From: Isoetes taiwanensis
Taxonomy: Eukaryota > Streptophyta > Lycopodiopsida > Isoetales > Isoetaceae
NCBI GenBank assembly: GCA_021234155.1
Contig: JAJEKV010000110.1
Span: 1,642,338-1,706,337, forward strand
Direction: 5' to 3'
DNA: 64,000 bases
The notes beneath the pieces are model-generated. The model made no database searches. It was not told the DNA's origin and was given only the letters and a program-made list of their open reading frames with translations. How positions within the stretch are numbered: position 1 is the stretch's first letter; each line of letters begins with the position of its first letter. Made by a program: the position numbers and the translations under genes. Below, piece after piece: positions 8,980-19,584 of this stretch.

Positions 8980-10167
8980 TTACCCCAGAGTTCCCATTTG
9001 AAGCCATCTCCGTTCTTTGGCATTAGCCTTTGCCCGTTCCTCATCTTGAAAGCTTACATCTTTCTTCCGGTCATCAGCAGCTTTAGAGATCTCAGGTATA
9101 TCCTCTAGTTTGGGACCCTCAATTGCATGCATTTGTACACCCCTTTGAGGTTTCGGTGGCTCAACCTTTGTGATCCCCCCTTCTCCAAACGAACAATCCC
9201 TTAAGAAATGCTTTCCTCCGCATCTATAGCAACCTCCCTTTGGCTCCTTAATTTCCTTCCGCTGTCTACCTTGACTTCCCTCTTCTCGCTTTCTTTCGGA
9301 ACCATTACCATTGCCATTATTTCTCCTCTTCTTGAAGTTTTTGGAAGATTCCTTACTTCCGTTCTTCTCTTTGCTACTCTTTTTATCCTCTTGATCATTT
9401 GAAGTGTCTTCATCCCAAAAATCAAATTTCCTAGATTTTGGATCTATTTTCCGTTCCACTGCAGATGCTAATTTTATGGCTTCATTTAAATCTTTAGGGT
9501 GAAATATTTCCATCTCTGCATAAATATCGTCCCTACATCCGCTGACATATTTTCTCGAAAGCTCTTTCCCATCCAGATTCCTTATTAGTGCCGCTAAATG
9601 AGTGAATTTGGAAGTGTAGGACTGAATACTCTCAGTTTCCCCCCATTCCCTACGCAGCTCACTGTGATAGTTAGAAGGTAAATAATGTGCTTCAAATGCC
9701 GTTTTGAAACTTTCCCAATCGATGATCCTGGGATCACATTCTCGTCTGCCTTGCCACCATGCTTGGGCTTGATCTTTTAAGTAGGTGTCCATGGCTTGCA
9801 ATCTTTCCACTTCTGTTGCCTGCACACGTTCAAAAAACTTTTCCCACTGGCTTATGAAACTGACAACCTTGACAGGCTTTGTCTTTTTCCCTTTGAAAGA
9901 CGGCATGTCTGCTTTCTCTAACCACTTTCTCAACTTAGGCGGCGGTGGAGGAATTACTGGTGGAGGTCCATTAGGCAAAGGAGGTGGTTGCGAAGGTTGC
10001 AGATAAATATCTGGAAGGAAGCGATACAGAATAGACAGCAATTCCACTTGCCTGTCATACTCTTGCTGACTGCTAGGCATAGGCAATGCTAACTGGGATG
10101 CAATATAGCTGGCATTAGACAAAGCTTGCTGATACTGCGCTTCAGTGACATTGAAGCGTTGAGCCAT
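8980..10167 (-). CDS. Ty3/gypsy-type Gag polyprotein
   Basis: An intact 395-aa ORF starts 24 bp after the primer site. Residues 58-80 are Pro rich. Residues 103-165 match the retrotransposon gag core (FISQWEKFFERVQ, AQAWWQGRR, WESFKTAFEAHYLP), and 175-240 continue it (FTHLAALIRNLDG, AVERK). A long Lys/Ser/Asn/Gly-rich basic linker (252-310) precedes one zinc knuckle C313-x2-C316-x3-H320-x4-C325, the spacing common in plant gypsy Gag. It should form the RNA-packaging particle. No stop or frameshift is visible, so it could still be translated. The protein ends in MGTLG without protease. Confidence 0.92.
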   Translation of the reverse strand: MAQRFNVTEAQYQQALSNASYIASQLALPMPSSQQEYDRQVELLSILYRFLPDIYLQPSQPPPLPNGPPPVIPPPPPKLRKWLEKADMPSFKGKKTKPVKVVSFISQWEKFFERVQATEVERLQAMDTYLKDQAQAWWQGRRECDPRIIDWESFKTAFEAHYLPSNYHSELRREWGETESIQSYTSKFTHLAALIRNLDGKELSRKYVSGCRDDIYAEMEIFHPKDLNEAIKLASAVERKIDPKSRKFDFWDEDTSNDQEDKKSSKEKNGSKESSKNFKKRRNNGNGNGSERKREEGSQGRQRKEIKEPKGGCYRCGGKHFLRDCSFGEGGITKVEPPKPQRGVQMHAIEGPKLEDIPEISKAADDRKKDVSFQDEERAKANAKERRWLQMGTLG

Positions 10168-10191
10168 TGATTAGGTATGAGGATCGACTCA

Positions 10192-10202
10192 CTCTGATAC
10201 CA
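10192..10202 (-). promoter_or_regulatory. Primer-binding site, initiator tRNA-Met
   Basis: On the minus strand, two bases after the 5' LTR, the sequence is TGGTATCAGAG, the standard plant tRNA-iMet primer site. Confidence 0.92.
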
Positions 10203-10204
10203 CT

Positions 10205-11178
10205 TGATATGGATTAGGGATTCTTAGTGACTTTATCCACTTCGATCAACAGATAGATAGACAGAAAAACAGAAGAAATAACTCTCAAATCTTATATTGA
10301 TTATAATCAATAACAAAGGCACTTGGTTTCCACAACCAAGTTATGGAGCATCCAGTTTCCACTCAACCGAATCCAGGGATTAAGGCAATTTCCAAGGGAT
10401 TTACACACAAATTGACCACAGTTTCTTCTCTTATAATCTGGGATCTTTCGGAATACAGCAAGCACTACACTAATAGGCTTTAGAAGGCAGCAACAGCTCT
10501 GAGATCCGGCCTGAGCTCCACACTTAAGCAATTAATAGAGCTCCTCTGTAGACTGGACCAGATCGGCCTAGCAAAACTGGGATTTGGGACCGTGATTGCA
10601 AAGAGAGAGGCTCAGATTCGATGGCAGCTGCATCAAGCTCTCTGTAGGTCGGATTTGGGAAGCAACAGCCAGAAACTAGAATCAATTATATTTCCTTCTG
10701 CTCTATCGGATGTCTGCTGGAGCTGGATTCTATGGCAGGAGCTGGGTGCTGACGTCGGAAACAATGGCAGGGATCTGCTCTTCCCGATTCTATGTCTGGA
10801 GTTTTTTCCTTCCCTTCTATTTGGTGTAGGCCGCCCTTTCTATTTCCAGATCGATCTCCATCTCCTCGCTTTTTCCTGTTATGCTATTCTTCTAATAACA
10901 GTTCGTTTTCTTTTTTGCATGTCCACGCCAATTTTGTCTCCAATTCGCCCTTTTTGGATAAGTTTCTTCCTTCCTTCCTTCCTTCCTTATGGAATATCAT
11001 CCCCTTTAGTAAAAATAGATGCATGAAGGGATATTTTGCTCTATTCCTTGGCTTGTAATGGTCACTGGTGATATAATCTCTTGCCTCTTTTATCATTCCT
11101 TATAACCTTTGGTTTCCTTATGCCACATTGCCTTAATCCCTTGCATTTGGATCACTCCCCCTAGCATGCTCCATATCA
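10205..11178 (-). repeat. 5' LTR of TR-GAG element
   Basis: This 974-bp LTR nearly matches 7587-8557. It differs chiefly where a (TTCC)n run at 10976-10989 replaces the segment around 8342-8367. Confidence 0.93.
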
Positions 11179-11183
11179 TATCC

Positions 11184-13317
11184 ATGCAATTCCAAGTTCT
11201 TCATGGCATAATTGGCAAAAAAAACAGGCAGAGGGGAACATGATTGCTTTACATGGAAATAATGGTTTGTTGAGACCAACAGCTAGGATCTTGGCTGCCA
11301 GGGAGATATTTGAAAAATATATTGATTTCAATGCAGAGTCTATGCCACACAAAAGCAGAAGGGATGAAAAGGGAAGAGCAGTTGTTGAGAAAAGGTTACC
11401 ATCACATTGTACTCAAAAGAGTATTTTGGAAGAAGTGAATTCCCTACTTCGAGAATTGGGAATTCTTCCAATATCCCAACCTCGCTTTAATAGGCTATGG
11501 AAGAAGCATTTCAATCATGTCACCATAGCAACTTCAAACAACTTTGCAAAGTGCAATTTATGTGCTAAGTTGAAGGAGACTCTTGATAAGACTGTGCAAC
11601 CTAGTCAAAGGGCTAGGATAAGGGAGCATATGAAGGACCATATGACTGACCAACTATCATGTAGATCATGTTATTGGATGTGGAGGACTTTATCTGCATT
11701 GGAACCTAATAACTATTTATGTATTATACATGACAAGATGGACCAGCAAAAGACTTGTCTTCCACAATTCAAGTACATACCAAAGTCATGTGGAAGATCA
11801 TACCCTTTACAGATCTCAATGACTGGGGCAATCTTGCATGGGCAGACTCAAACCTACTATGGCCATTTTAGTTTGGAGTTGTGGAGTGATGGTCCAAATT
11901 TTCATATTGGGAGTATCATGAGGTGTTTGAGAAACTATAAAAATGGATACAATGGTCACCTCAGGACCCTACTGACTAGCCGGGCACTACATAGAGCATT
12001 GTTAGATGGAAACCCTAACAATATTGAAAAGTTCAACAAAGGCAAGGTTTAGGAAGCATGGGTCTAATGAACATGTTGGAGCTTCAACTTCACGTGCTAG
12101 AGCTCAAGATCTACCCAAAAGGTTCCTCTTGCAACTTGATAATTGTCTTGGCCAAAATAAGAAACAGTGGATGTTTTCTTTCCTATCCTACTTAACAGGT
12201 GTGGAGATATTTGAAAAAGAGTTAATTTAGGGTTTCTTATGCCCGGGCATACCCATGAGGATGTGGATGCATTATTTGGCAAATATAGTTGTATCTTTGA
12301 AGCAGCAGACAATCACCAACTTTCCTAGGCTAATGGAAATCTTGCATGAATGCACTACTCCAAACCCTATAGCTTCTCTCATAGAAGAAGTGCCCGATTG
12401 GAAGAGCTTTATGGATGGTTATACATTGGATCTTGAAGGTCATTCCAGCCTCTGCGAGTTCACTTTTGGGTGAGAGATGGGATTCCAATCTTCCAATGGA
12501 AGATGAGACCTTCAGAGGAGGAGTGGAGAGGAGGGAGGAAATATGGCGTAGAGATGAGAATGGCAAGCCTATGATACCTCAGGTCAACCAAAAGCTCTAA
12601 AAACCTCTTGAAGAAGTGAAGCAATTGGGATTGACTAAGGAAGGAATCGAGGGACTATATAAAGCATTGGCAAACCAATCCGGATGATACCAACCGTGCC
12701 TTGGTGGCTTCTTTGGAAGAAGGTGATTAACTTTGTTGGGGAGATAGACACATCCTCCGATGAATTGAAAGAAGGGTGGTTGCCTAAAACTAGGTGGAAG
12801 ACCTTAGCGGTCTTTGAGGATGTTGATGACCTTTATTAGTAGCATTAAGTAAGCAATATGCTCCTCCTCCTTCTGACAGGCACTACGTTGGTCCTAAGAA
12901 CAATAGGCCAAAGTTTCTAGGCATGGATGCTTATGAACCTTCCGCTGACTTGGAATGCCACCAATTTGTGGTAGTAAAGCCAGCAGATTTAGATACATAT
13001 CCAGTGTGGTTGGGGTTCACTATCTCTGATATTTACAAAGAAGAAGGTAATATTAACTTCAACCATGTGCGGGTAGAATGGTGGTGTCCAAAGTGCATCG
13101 GGTTGACCAGCGATCGGATAAAGAAAGGTACTCAGATTGTTGGACAAAGAGATGGAGGAGAAATCCGAGTGATCCTGATCTTTGGCTAGACTATGAAAGT
13201 GTTTTGTACTCATGGACTCCAAACACTATTCCGGCTAGAAATGCGAGAATTACAATACCTCAGGATGTCAGGAAGAAGGCTATGATATCATTGGGGTTGC
13301 TTGAAGAGAGTTGAATA
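11184..13317 (+). pseudogene. 3' part of the DUF7869-type gene, frameshifted
   Basis: The frame interrupted at 7586 continues in phase here (HAIPSSSWHNW, then 11240-12052). Motifs: CNLCAKLKETLD around 11550, IHDKMDQQKT around 11730, then in other frames LDNCLGQNKK (12138-12167) and PGHTHEDVDALFGKY (12242-12290), the LDNC..QNK and GHTHEDVD signatures of DUF7869. C-terminal pieces VWLGF..., VRVEWW (12900-13090) and a tail ending LGLLEES (to 13314) follow after further shifts. At least three frameshifts plus stops make it a pseudogene. DUF7869 proteins are often transposon-borne; catalysis is unproven. The last ~200 bp are duplicated at 20440. Confidence 0.65.
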
Positions 13318-14003
13318 ACTATGTAAATTTTTTTCATCACGTTTTTATGATATGGTGCTATATTGTGAAATATTGACTATTTTGTAAATAATATGAGATT
13401 ATATTTTCATACTTTTGAGGTGGTTTGTGTGAATTTGAATATGCTATAAAAAATATACAATATGAAATTTGTCCCAAAATTAAGACATAGTCCCAATTTA
13501 ATTGAATGATGGTTCTTTATACACTCTACCTCAAATGACCCACTTTGCATTTGGCACTTTACTAGGCACTGAGAAAGGTACTTATTTACTATCATGGGGT
13601 GGTATAAGGAGACTTATTCTATGGATGCACTTGGTGTGTTGGACTAAATTACCTAGGTAGAATAGATTCCTAGATAATTATCTATGCTACAAAGGCATGG
13701 CAGAAGATACTTGGTGGTAGTGCATTTATAACGTGTGTTGGTGTATCATACCAACGTGTGACAACAATTTCTAGGCCCTTGGCAACTAGCTGGGTTTCTA
13801 AGAAAAGGGTTTGACTATACTACCTATTTGTAGACAAGAAGACACTTAGCAAGATAGGAGTGACAATTAAGCTAAAATAAATGGGATCTTTGTCCCTATC
13901 TAGCTTAAGGGTCTTGGTTCTAACTCTAAGGCTTGGCCATTAATATTAATCTAACATGATTAAAGCTTAAATTTAATTAAGAATTATAATTTAAATACAA
14001 ACG
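13318..14003. other. Non-coding 3' flank, AT-rich
   Basis: No gene or repeat family is recognised. It is nearly identical to 20644-21325 in the right copy; I see only a handful of differences. Confidence 0.5.
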
Positions 14004-14097
14004 ATGCCCGCCCTCAGTGGTTGGCACTGAGGGTTTTGGAGGGTTCATCCTTGTAGGTGGGAGGTTCGATTTCCCCTATTGTGGATTTTTTTTTTTT
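14004..14097 (+). mobile_element. tRNA-derived SINE-like unit with T tail, left copy
   Basis: A box-A-like sequence CTCAGTGGTTGGC (14013-14025) and a box-B GGTTCGATTTCC (14063-14074) are spaced like an internal RNA polymerase III promoter, followed by a T12 run (14086-14097). No clear target duplication was found. The copy at 21326-21428 has a longer T run. Confidence 0.6.
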
Positions 14098-14143
14098 AAG
14101 ATGAGGTTCAAATAGATTGAAAAGCTGGAATACTAGAATGCAT

Positions 14144-16421
14144 TAGTAAGGTGCAGTCTGGGTTTGTTCATGGGAGGAACATTTTGACTAATGTTGCCGC
14201 GGCTTATGAGGGCCTTTATTGGGCCAGGAGAACAGGTCAAGGCATTGCCTATCTTAAGCTTGACTTTGCCAAAGCTTACGATAGTGTCCGTTGGGAGTTC
14301 TTGTCTGCCATGATGTTGGCGTTGGGCTGTGGTCCACGTTTTACAGAGACAGTCATGAAGCTGCATAGGTCAGCACGGGCTACGGTGGTATGCCAGGGTG
14401 AACCCTCCGCCTTTTTCTCCTTAAGCGAGAGGGTGCGCCGAGGTGCCCTTTGGCGCCCTTTTTGTTCACGATTGTGGCGGAGGCCTTTGTCTCGATTGTT
14501 TTGGGCTGCAGTGGAGGAGGGGTGGTGGATGGGCTTGGATGCGGGATGGTAGCCGCCAGATTATTAACCGGTTCGCCGATAACACTTTCCTCTTCTTGGT
14601 GGCAGAAGAGAGGAATTTGCGGAATGTGAATAGAGTTTGCTGGATACTTTCTCCTTGGCCTCGGGCATTCTTCTGAATTGGGGTAAATGCGCCGCATTAT
14701 GGGCCCACTGACTCTGCCTCCCCCTTGTTTGGCTCTATTCCCTTGGAAGGTGCTTCCAGGTAATGTGTGTACTAAGCTGTTGGGTATTCCCTTTGGAGGG
14801 GATGTTAGGGAGGGTGTGGGATGAGATTTTGCAGGGGTTGCAGAAACACCTCAATTGGTGGAAGGGTAGCAAGTTGTCCATGGCAGGTAGGATCACTATT
14901 GCCAAGTCGATTGCTTTGTAGCACTCATGTGTACACATCATCTGCGATGTTAGCTCCTGAGGGTAAGATACAGGCTTTGGATAAGATTGTTCAAAATTTT
15001 GTGTGGGGCGGGGATGATGAAGGGGCGGTTGTTAAAGTGGCTTGGTGGAAGTGTCTCCGCCCCCAGAAGGATGGGGGCTTGGCCATTCTGGATTTGGCAT
15101 TTCATAGTAAGGTGTTGATCTCCAAGTTTGTTTGGAGCATTCTACAGGATGGAGCATCTTCTCCTGGTGCGGCACTGTTGTTGCAGCAGTCTCTTCGCCA
15201 TTGTGTGGCGTTTGGGAAGCCGCGTGCATGTGGAGTTTCCACAGGCCTTTGTTGTATGGTCTCCGGCCTTTCCCACATGCATCCCCTTTTCTCACGGGGG
15301 TGTTGCGGGCTTGGGATCATGTGCGGGTGCTTTTTCAGCTAGATTATGCCTCAGTTTATCACCACTGTTCTCCTTTCTTGTGGGTTCCTCTACCCTAGCA
15401 AGACTTGCCCTTGGTCGCCACAGGTGCATACTTTCGGACGAGGCGTTGGAGGCGAGCTCTTGTGCTCACCTTGGAGGATTGGTATTGGGGTGGTCAGCTA
15501 GCTTCATGGGAGTTCTTTCGAAGCTCGCTTTACCGCTGAGGGGCGGTGGATCGGGCTATCACGGGAACAAGTGGGGGAGTATTCGCTACATATACCTATA
15601 GTCCCTCAGGATGATGTGGTGGTGCGGGTTTGGAAGGTTCATCCGGATGTTGTGTCTTCTTGTTTTGTGCGGTCTTGTTACCGGGTGCTGGCTATTCATG
15701 ACACACTGCCCCCATCAGGCAAGTGGTCTCTGCAGCTTCCAGGTTCTCGATGGCACTCGGTTTGGACGTGGACATGGAGCTCACTTTCCCCACCGAAGGT
15801 TAGGGTGCTTCTGTGGCAGGTGGTTCACCGCTGTATCAGGGTGAATGCTCTTGTGAGTCAGTTTAGGCCGGGTGTGAGCCCTCTCTGCCCTTGTTGTGGC
15901 CTTCATCGTGAGACTGTGGAGCATTATCTGGTTTTATGCCCTCACTTGCAGGCTGCCTGGGATTGGGTTAGGGCTCTGTTTCAGGTGAGATTGACTAGTC
16001 AGCAGTTGTTGCTTCATGCGTATCCTGGTGCTTGGCCGCTCTTGCGGCATCAAACCTTGCATCTGTGCGTGGCTTGGTTGGTGTGGCTGATTTGGAAGCA
16101 GCGGCGGTTGTGGATCTTTCAGGGGATTCAGCAGCCTGCAGCCTCTCTGATTCCTCGACTCAGGTACAAGCTATTTCAAAGCTTTCTGGTGTTCCCGGGA
16201 TTAGTAGAGCAGAAGTTTGCCATTTGGCGGGACTTATTGGATGTTGTAGATGGTGATGATCAGTTTGTACAGCAATAGAGTTGCAGTTTTTCTGTGAGTT
16301 TGTTGTGGAGTATCGAGGTATCGCTGTCTCTTTGGGGCAGTTCTCCTTCCTCCTCACTTGCTTTGTAACATTACCATTCTTTTAATATATTGATGACACA
16401 GTTCTTCAAAAAAAAAAAAAA
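14144..16421 (+). mobile_element. 5'-truncated, dead L1-type LINE, left copy
   Basis: The insertion starts inside the reverse transcriptase domain and ends with an A14 tail (16408-16421). Target duplication actagaatgcat is at 14132-14143 and 16425-16436. Pieces seen: RT (QSGFVHGRNIL, LDFAKAYDSVRWEFL, 14151-14400), the catalytic box as FADN instead of F/YADD (14572-14583), the post-RT region (VWGGDDEGAVVKVAWWK, 14940-15130) and a zf-RVT domain (15571-16278) with CPCCG...EHYLVLCPH. It is frameshifted throughout. The changed catalytic residue is shared with the right copy and so predates the duplication. Confidence 0.9.
15571..16278 (+). pseudogene. LINE ORF2 C terminus with zf-RVT domain
   Basis: The longest open stretch of this LINE, 235 codons. 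The domain reads WSSLSPPKVRVLLWQVVHRC, then CPCCG, H and C residues forming the zinc-binding core, then VAWLVWLIWKQRR. It is the usual end of plant L1-type ORF2; the domain probably binds nucleic acid. It cannot act without the missing N-terminal endonuclease and intact polymerase. Confidence 0.85.
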
Positions 16422-16436
16422 GACACTAGAATGCAT

Positions 16437-17010
16437 GGCAGATGACTAAAATGTGCATTAAGAACCTTTGCTAAGCAATTTTCAAAATCTTTGCTCGAAA
16501 ACATGTGACTAGGATCACTTCGCGCCAATGGGGTCTGCGTTCTCAATGCATGAGCCTCTGACGCGGAGTGACCAGAGTACTCTGATTTCGACCAAAAGTC
16601 AATATCTTTGAGAACTATAAGACACTAAAATGCCCATTTGGGTCAATCTTAAACTAACTAGCAACTTATTTCATACTAAAAAGACATCTAAAAATACAAA
16701 TATAGACTCGGGTCACTTCGCGCGGAAGGGGCCTGCATTCGCGACGCAGGGGCCTTTGGTGCAGAGTGACCAGAGTGGCCTGATTTTCGCTGCTTTTTGA
16801 CATTTTTAGCAAAAATTAAGTATTACACTACATTTCTAGACAATTTCTAAGCATTCTAACATCTTTTAGTATAAAAATTGGGTCAACTATGCCTAAATCA
16901 AGTGACTCGGGTCACTTCGTGCGGAAGGAGCCTGCGTTCGCGACGCATAGGCCTTTCGTGCAGTTTGACCAGAGTTGACTTTTTTTTTTGGTCCTACCAT
17001 TAATTCTAGG
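16437..17010. repeat. ~199-bp tandem array, three units, left copy
   Basis: Cores starting GGTCACTTCGCGC or a variant recur at about 16512, 16710 and 16909. Each core has a GC-rich ~75-bp part with internal dyad symmetry (GGTCACTTCG against AGTGACC) and an AT-rich spacer. The LINE at 14144-16421 inserted just upstream. Confidence 0.8.
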
Positions 17011-17072
17011 AATATATATATATATACAAGCTCAAAATTTTATTCAAAGATTCCTAAATTTTATCCTTTCTA

Positions 17073-17194
17073 CACATAAGAGAATGAAGATGTTGAGTAT
17101 GCTCCTGTAGTAATTCTCTTATTGTGCTGAAGCATTGTACTTTCCTTATATATAAATACAAAAAATTTCACTCTCTAAAAAAAAAAAAAAAAAA
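17073..17194 (+). mobile_element. Very short 5'-truncated LINE 3' end with poly-A, left copy
   Basis: Target duplication ttatcctttcta (17061-17072 and 17195-17206) brackets about 105 bp of non-coding sequence plus an A17 tail. This is a target-primed insertion that aborted almost at once. The right copy has a tail of about 31 A. Confidence 0.8.
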
Positions 17195-17206
17195 TTATCC
17201 TTTCTA

Positions 17207-18600
17207 ATCCTCCGTGCCAAGTTCATCTTCTTGAGCATAATGGTCATCCTCTTGGCATGAATGGTGCAGATCTTGGCCTCCTCGGCTTTGGCCGCTTCCT
17301 GGCGAGACCCCGCCGTCGTTCATGTGGCTCGGTAGTCGTAGTCCATCTTGAAACTCCTGCATAAACCCTTGATGTAGGCACTCGAAAAGAGACTTTCTGA
17401 ATCATCAGACTGGTACACTGTTGGCAATGCCAAATATGCCAAGCAGCTCCACTGTGCAGGGAATTTGGTCCATGGCAGACCTTCTTCGGTGAATCGGGAC
17501 GAGGTCGAGGTGGTGGTGGAGGCTTGCTTTTTGACCATGGTCGGCTGCCTTTGATTGACTCTGGCACTCTACTTACAATATCAGTAATTATGTCGGATCC
17601 ATCGGCGGAGATAAATCTTGCATGCTGCCTTCTTCTTCTCGTTACTCAATATCTTGCTTCGGCTTAAATAGCTTCTCGCTGATCTTTCCCTACTTGGACT
17701 GCATTGGATATGGTTGCCGACCATAGGCTCCGTCTGTTCTTCGGCCTCCTCCTCCTCTTCTTCTTTAGCCTCTTGCTCCCCCCTCTTGTTGGTGTGGTCC
17801 TTCCTTCTCGGGCTCATCCTCCTCTGGTTCGTCCGGTTGTGGTTTTTTGACAACCACGCTCCGCCTACGCCTATCTTCACATCTCTTTGTTTGCTTCTCC
17901 CTTGCCTACGTCTCTTCCTCCCTTGCAATCACTTTCTTCCTGCCCTTTTCTTTCACATTGCTGGCTCCTCTTGCTGCTCTTCTTGCTGCTGGGGTTGCTC
18001 ATATTGCCGAGGTTGCTCCCACTGCTTGCTGCTCACCTACTCTTCCTGGTCTTGGGGTTGCTCCTATTGCCGAGGTTGCTCCTATTGCTTGCTACTCACC
18101 TACTCTTCCAGGTGTTGGGGTTGCTCCTGCTGCCGAGGTTGCTCTTGCTACTTGCTCCTCCATGCTCTTTCTGTTGCTGGGGTTTCTCCTGTTGCCGAGG
18201 TTGCTCTTGCTACTTGCTCCTCACCTCCAGAAGCGGACGCCACAATCTCAATTTTCCCGGAGACTTGTGATCATTCACCTGAAGTGCTAAGCCGTTGCTC
18301 CTCCAAGAGTGATACGATTCGTCTGAGGAGCTTGAATGGCTGAGTTCGTCATCTGGCCTAGGCCACAGGGCCTCAAGAATTTGCTTGTCGCCGCCCGCCG
18401 TGAGTGCTTCAAACGTTCCGGTGCAAGCTGGGCTTCTAACCTTCCTAGCTACTTGTTTGGTCCGCCCAACAACTTAGCTTCCTTGATGGTGGCCTTTTTG
18501 AGATCTCTTGCCTCTATCAATGGTCGAGTATGTCTATTCGCGACTCCTTTGGCTCGATCTCGCAGACTGTTCGTTTGATAAACACTCTTATGGCAGCTTC
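17207..18600 (-). pseudogene. Decayed low-complexity coding region, unidentified
   Basis: Minus-strand frames give fragments rich in charged and disordered sequence: EARDLKKATIKEAKLLGGPNK (18560-18470), a Gln/Glu/Pro repeat EQPRQ..EQPQ encoded by a degenerate minisatellite (17960-18230), a Glu-rich run (EAKEEEEEEAEEQ, near 17740-17780) and a Pro-rich end (17500-17540). Stops interrupt the frames. No family is recognised; a broken retroelement gag-like or nuclear protein is possible. The same region in the right copy is 24557-25940. Confidence 0.4.
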
Positions 18601-19440
18601 AGAGATTAGCTTATAATTCGCCTTACAAGGGTAAAAGGGAGGTTCAAGCTACTATTTGGGAACTTCTAGAGAGTAGAGGTGCTTCCATAGATTTAATAGC
18701 TACTTTTCTTAAAAGTAAATTTATTATAGCTATGGGTTATTAATTAAAGTATTTTCCCTAATCACTTAACTATTTCACGAAATTTCCTATTTCTTTTGGG
18801 CCAAATATTGGTCATTTCACGCCATTTTCTTTCAAGCTTTCTATTGAGCGATTTCTCGTTCAATTTTCGCTTGAAAGGTGCGGTTCATGAACAACTTAAG
18901 CTCAAATTTACTACTCCCATTTTGTATTTAGGATCAAGTTATACTCTTCATCTTTCATGGACTGGGCTTGACGAATTTTATTACAATATAAGCAATGAAT
19001 CTGACCACAACTAAAGCGGATGGAACATTCTTTCAAATGCATTGCTCGTAGATACACCATAGATTTAAGGCCGCCAGTTTTGGATTAAATGAAACAGTCA
19101 ATCATAGGAACATCCATGGGTCTTGATCTTACACACACTTTTCGACTCATTTCCAGCATCCTAATCTTCTATTGCCCTAATTTTCCCTCTATCCATGTTC
19201 CTAGGCAGCCTCAACTTAGATCAAAAGAGAGAGAAATGAAATTCAGCGTAAAAAAAATGAGCCGACAATCTCATTTACTAAATACAAGATTGAACAGAAG
19301 ATACAAACAAGGATCTGCGATAGAATATGTATGTGGACTTGTATTATGAAGAACATCTACAAAATATAGCATATTGCATTCAAAGCATGCAACTCTTTAT
19401 GACACGTATGCATCCAGGTATGCTGGTATGTTATTATTCT
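18601..19440. other. Unassigned AT-rich sequence
   Basis: Short frames only. It may include LTR sequence of the copia element whose tail lies at 19441-19600, but I could not find an LTR boundary. Nearly identical to 25940-26770. Confidence 0.4.
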
Positions 19441-19488
19441 ATCTAATTCCCCCGCTTGGATCTATTTTTAGTTCATGGAACATAAACT

Positions 19489-19584
19489 TTAGTTTGTCAT
19501 GATCATGTTGAAACTTTTTTCGACCGACTTCGTGAAGATATCAGCAAACATATCTTCATTTTGTGCAAGACTCGAATTCAAGCA
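19489..19584 (-). pseudogene. Ty1-copia polyprotein C terminus (RNase H end), left copy
   Basis: The minus strand encodes CLNSSLAQNEDMFADIFTKS and onward to NMIMTN-stop; ADIFTK is the hallmark of the copia RNase H tail. A purine-rich AAGCGGGGGAAT follows at 19448-19459, the usual polypurine tract. It is cut at 19584 by an LTR insertion. Confidence 0.8.

Larger units (their letters stand above)
7587..11178 (-). mobile_element. Gag-only LTR retrotransposon (TR-GAG type) inserted in the gene
   Basis: LTRs 7587-8557 and 10205-11178 both start TGATATGG and end CCATATCA. Target duplication tatcc flanks the element at 7582-7586 and 11179-11183. The tRNA-iMet primer site sits inside the right LTR, so the element reads leftward. 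The interior (8558-10204) has one gag gene and no pol. This matches the known plant class of terminal-repeat retrotransposons with a GAG domain only, which depend on a Ty3/gypsy partner. LTR differences include a (TTCC)n expansion at 10976-10989 in the right LTR. Confidence 0.95.

Noticed and set aside
17714-18343. 209-codon plus-strand Leu/Cys/Ser-rich ORF
   Set aside because: It is the reverse reading of a degenerate minisatellite; the minus strand gives a more protein-like Gln/Glu/Pro repeat.
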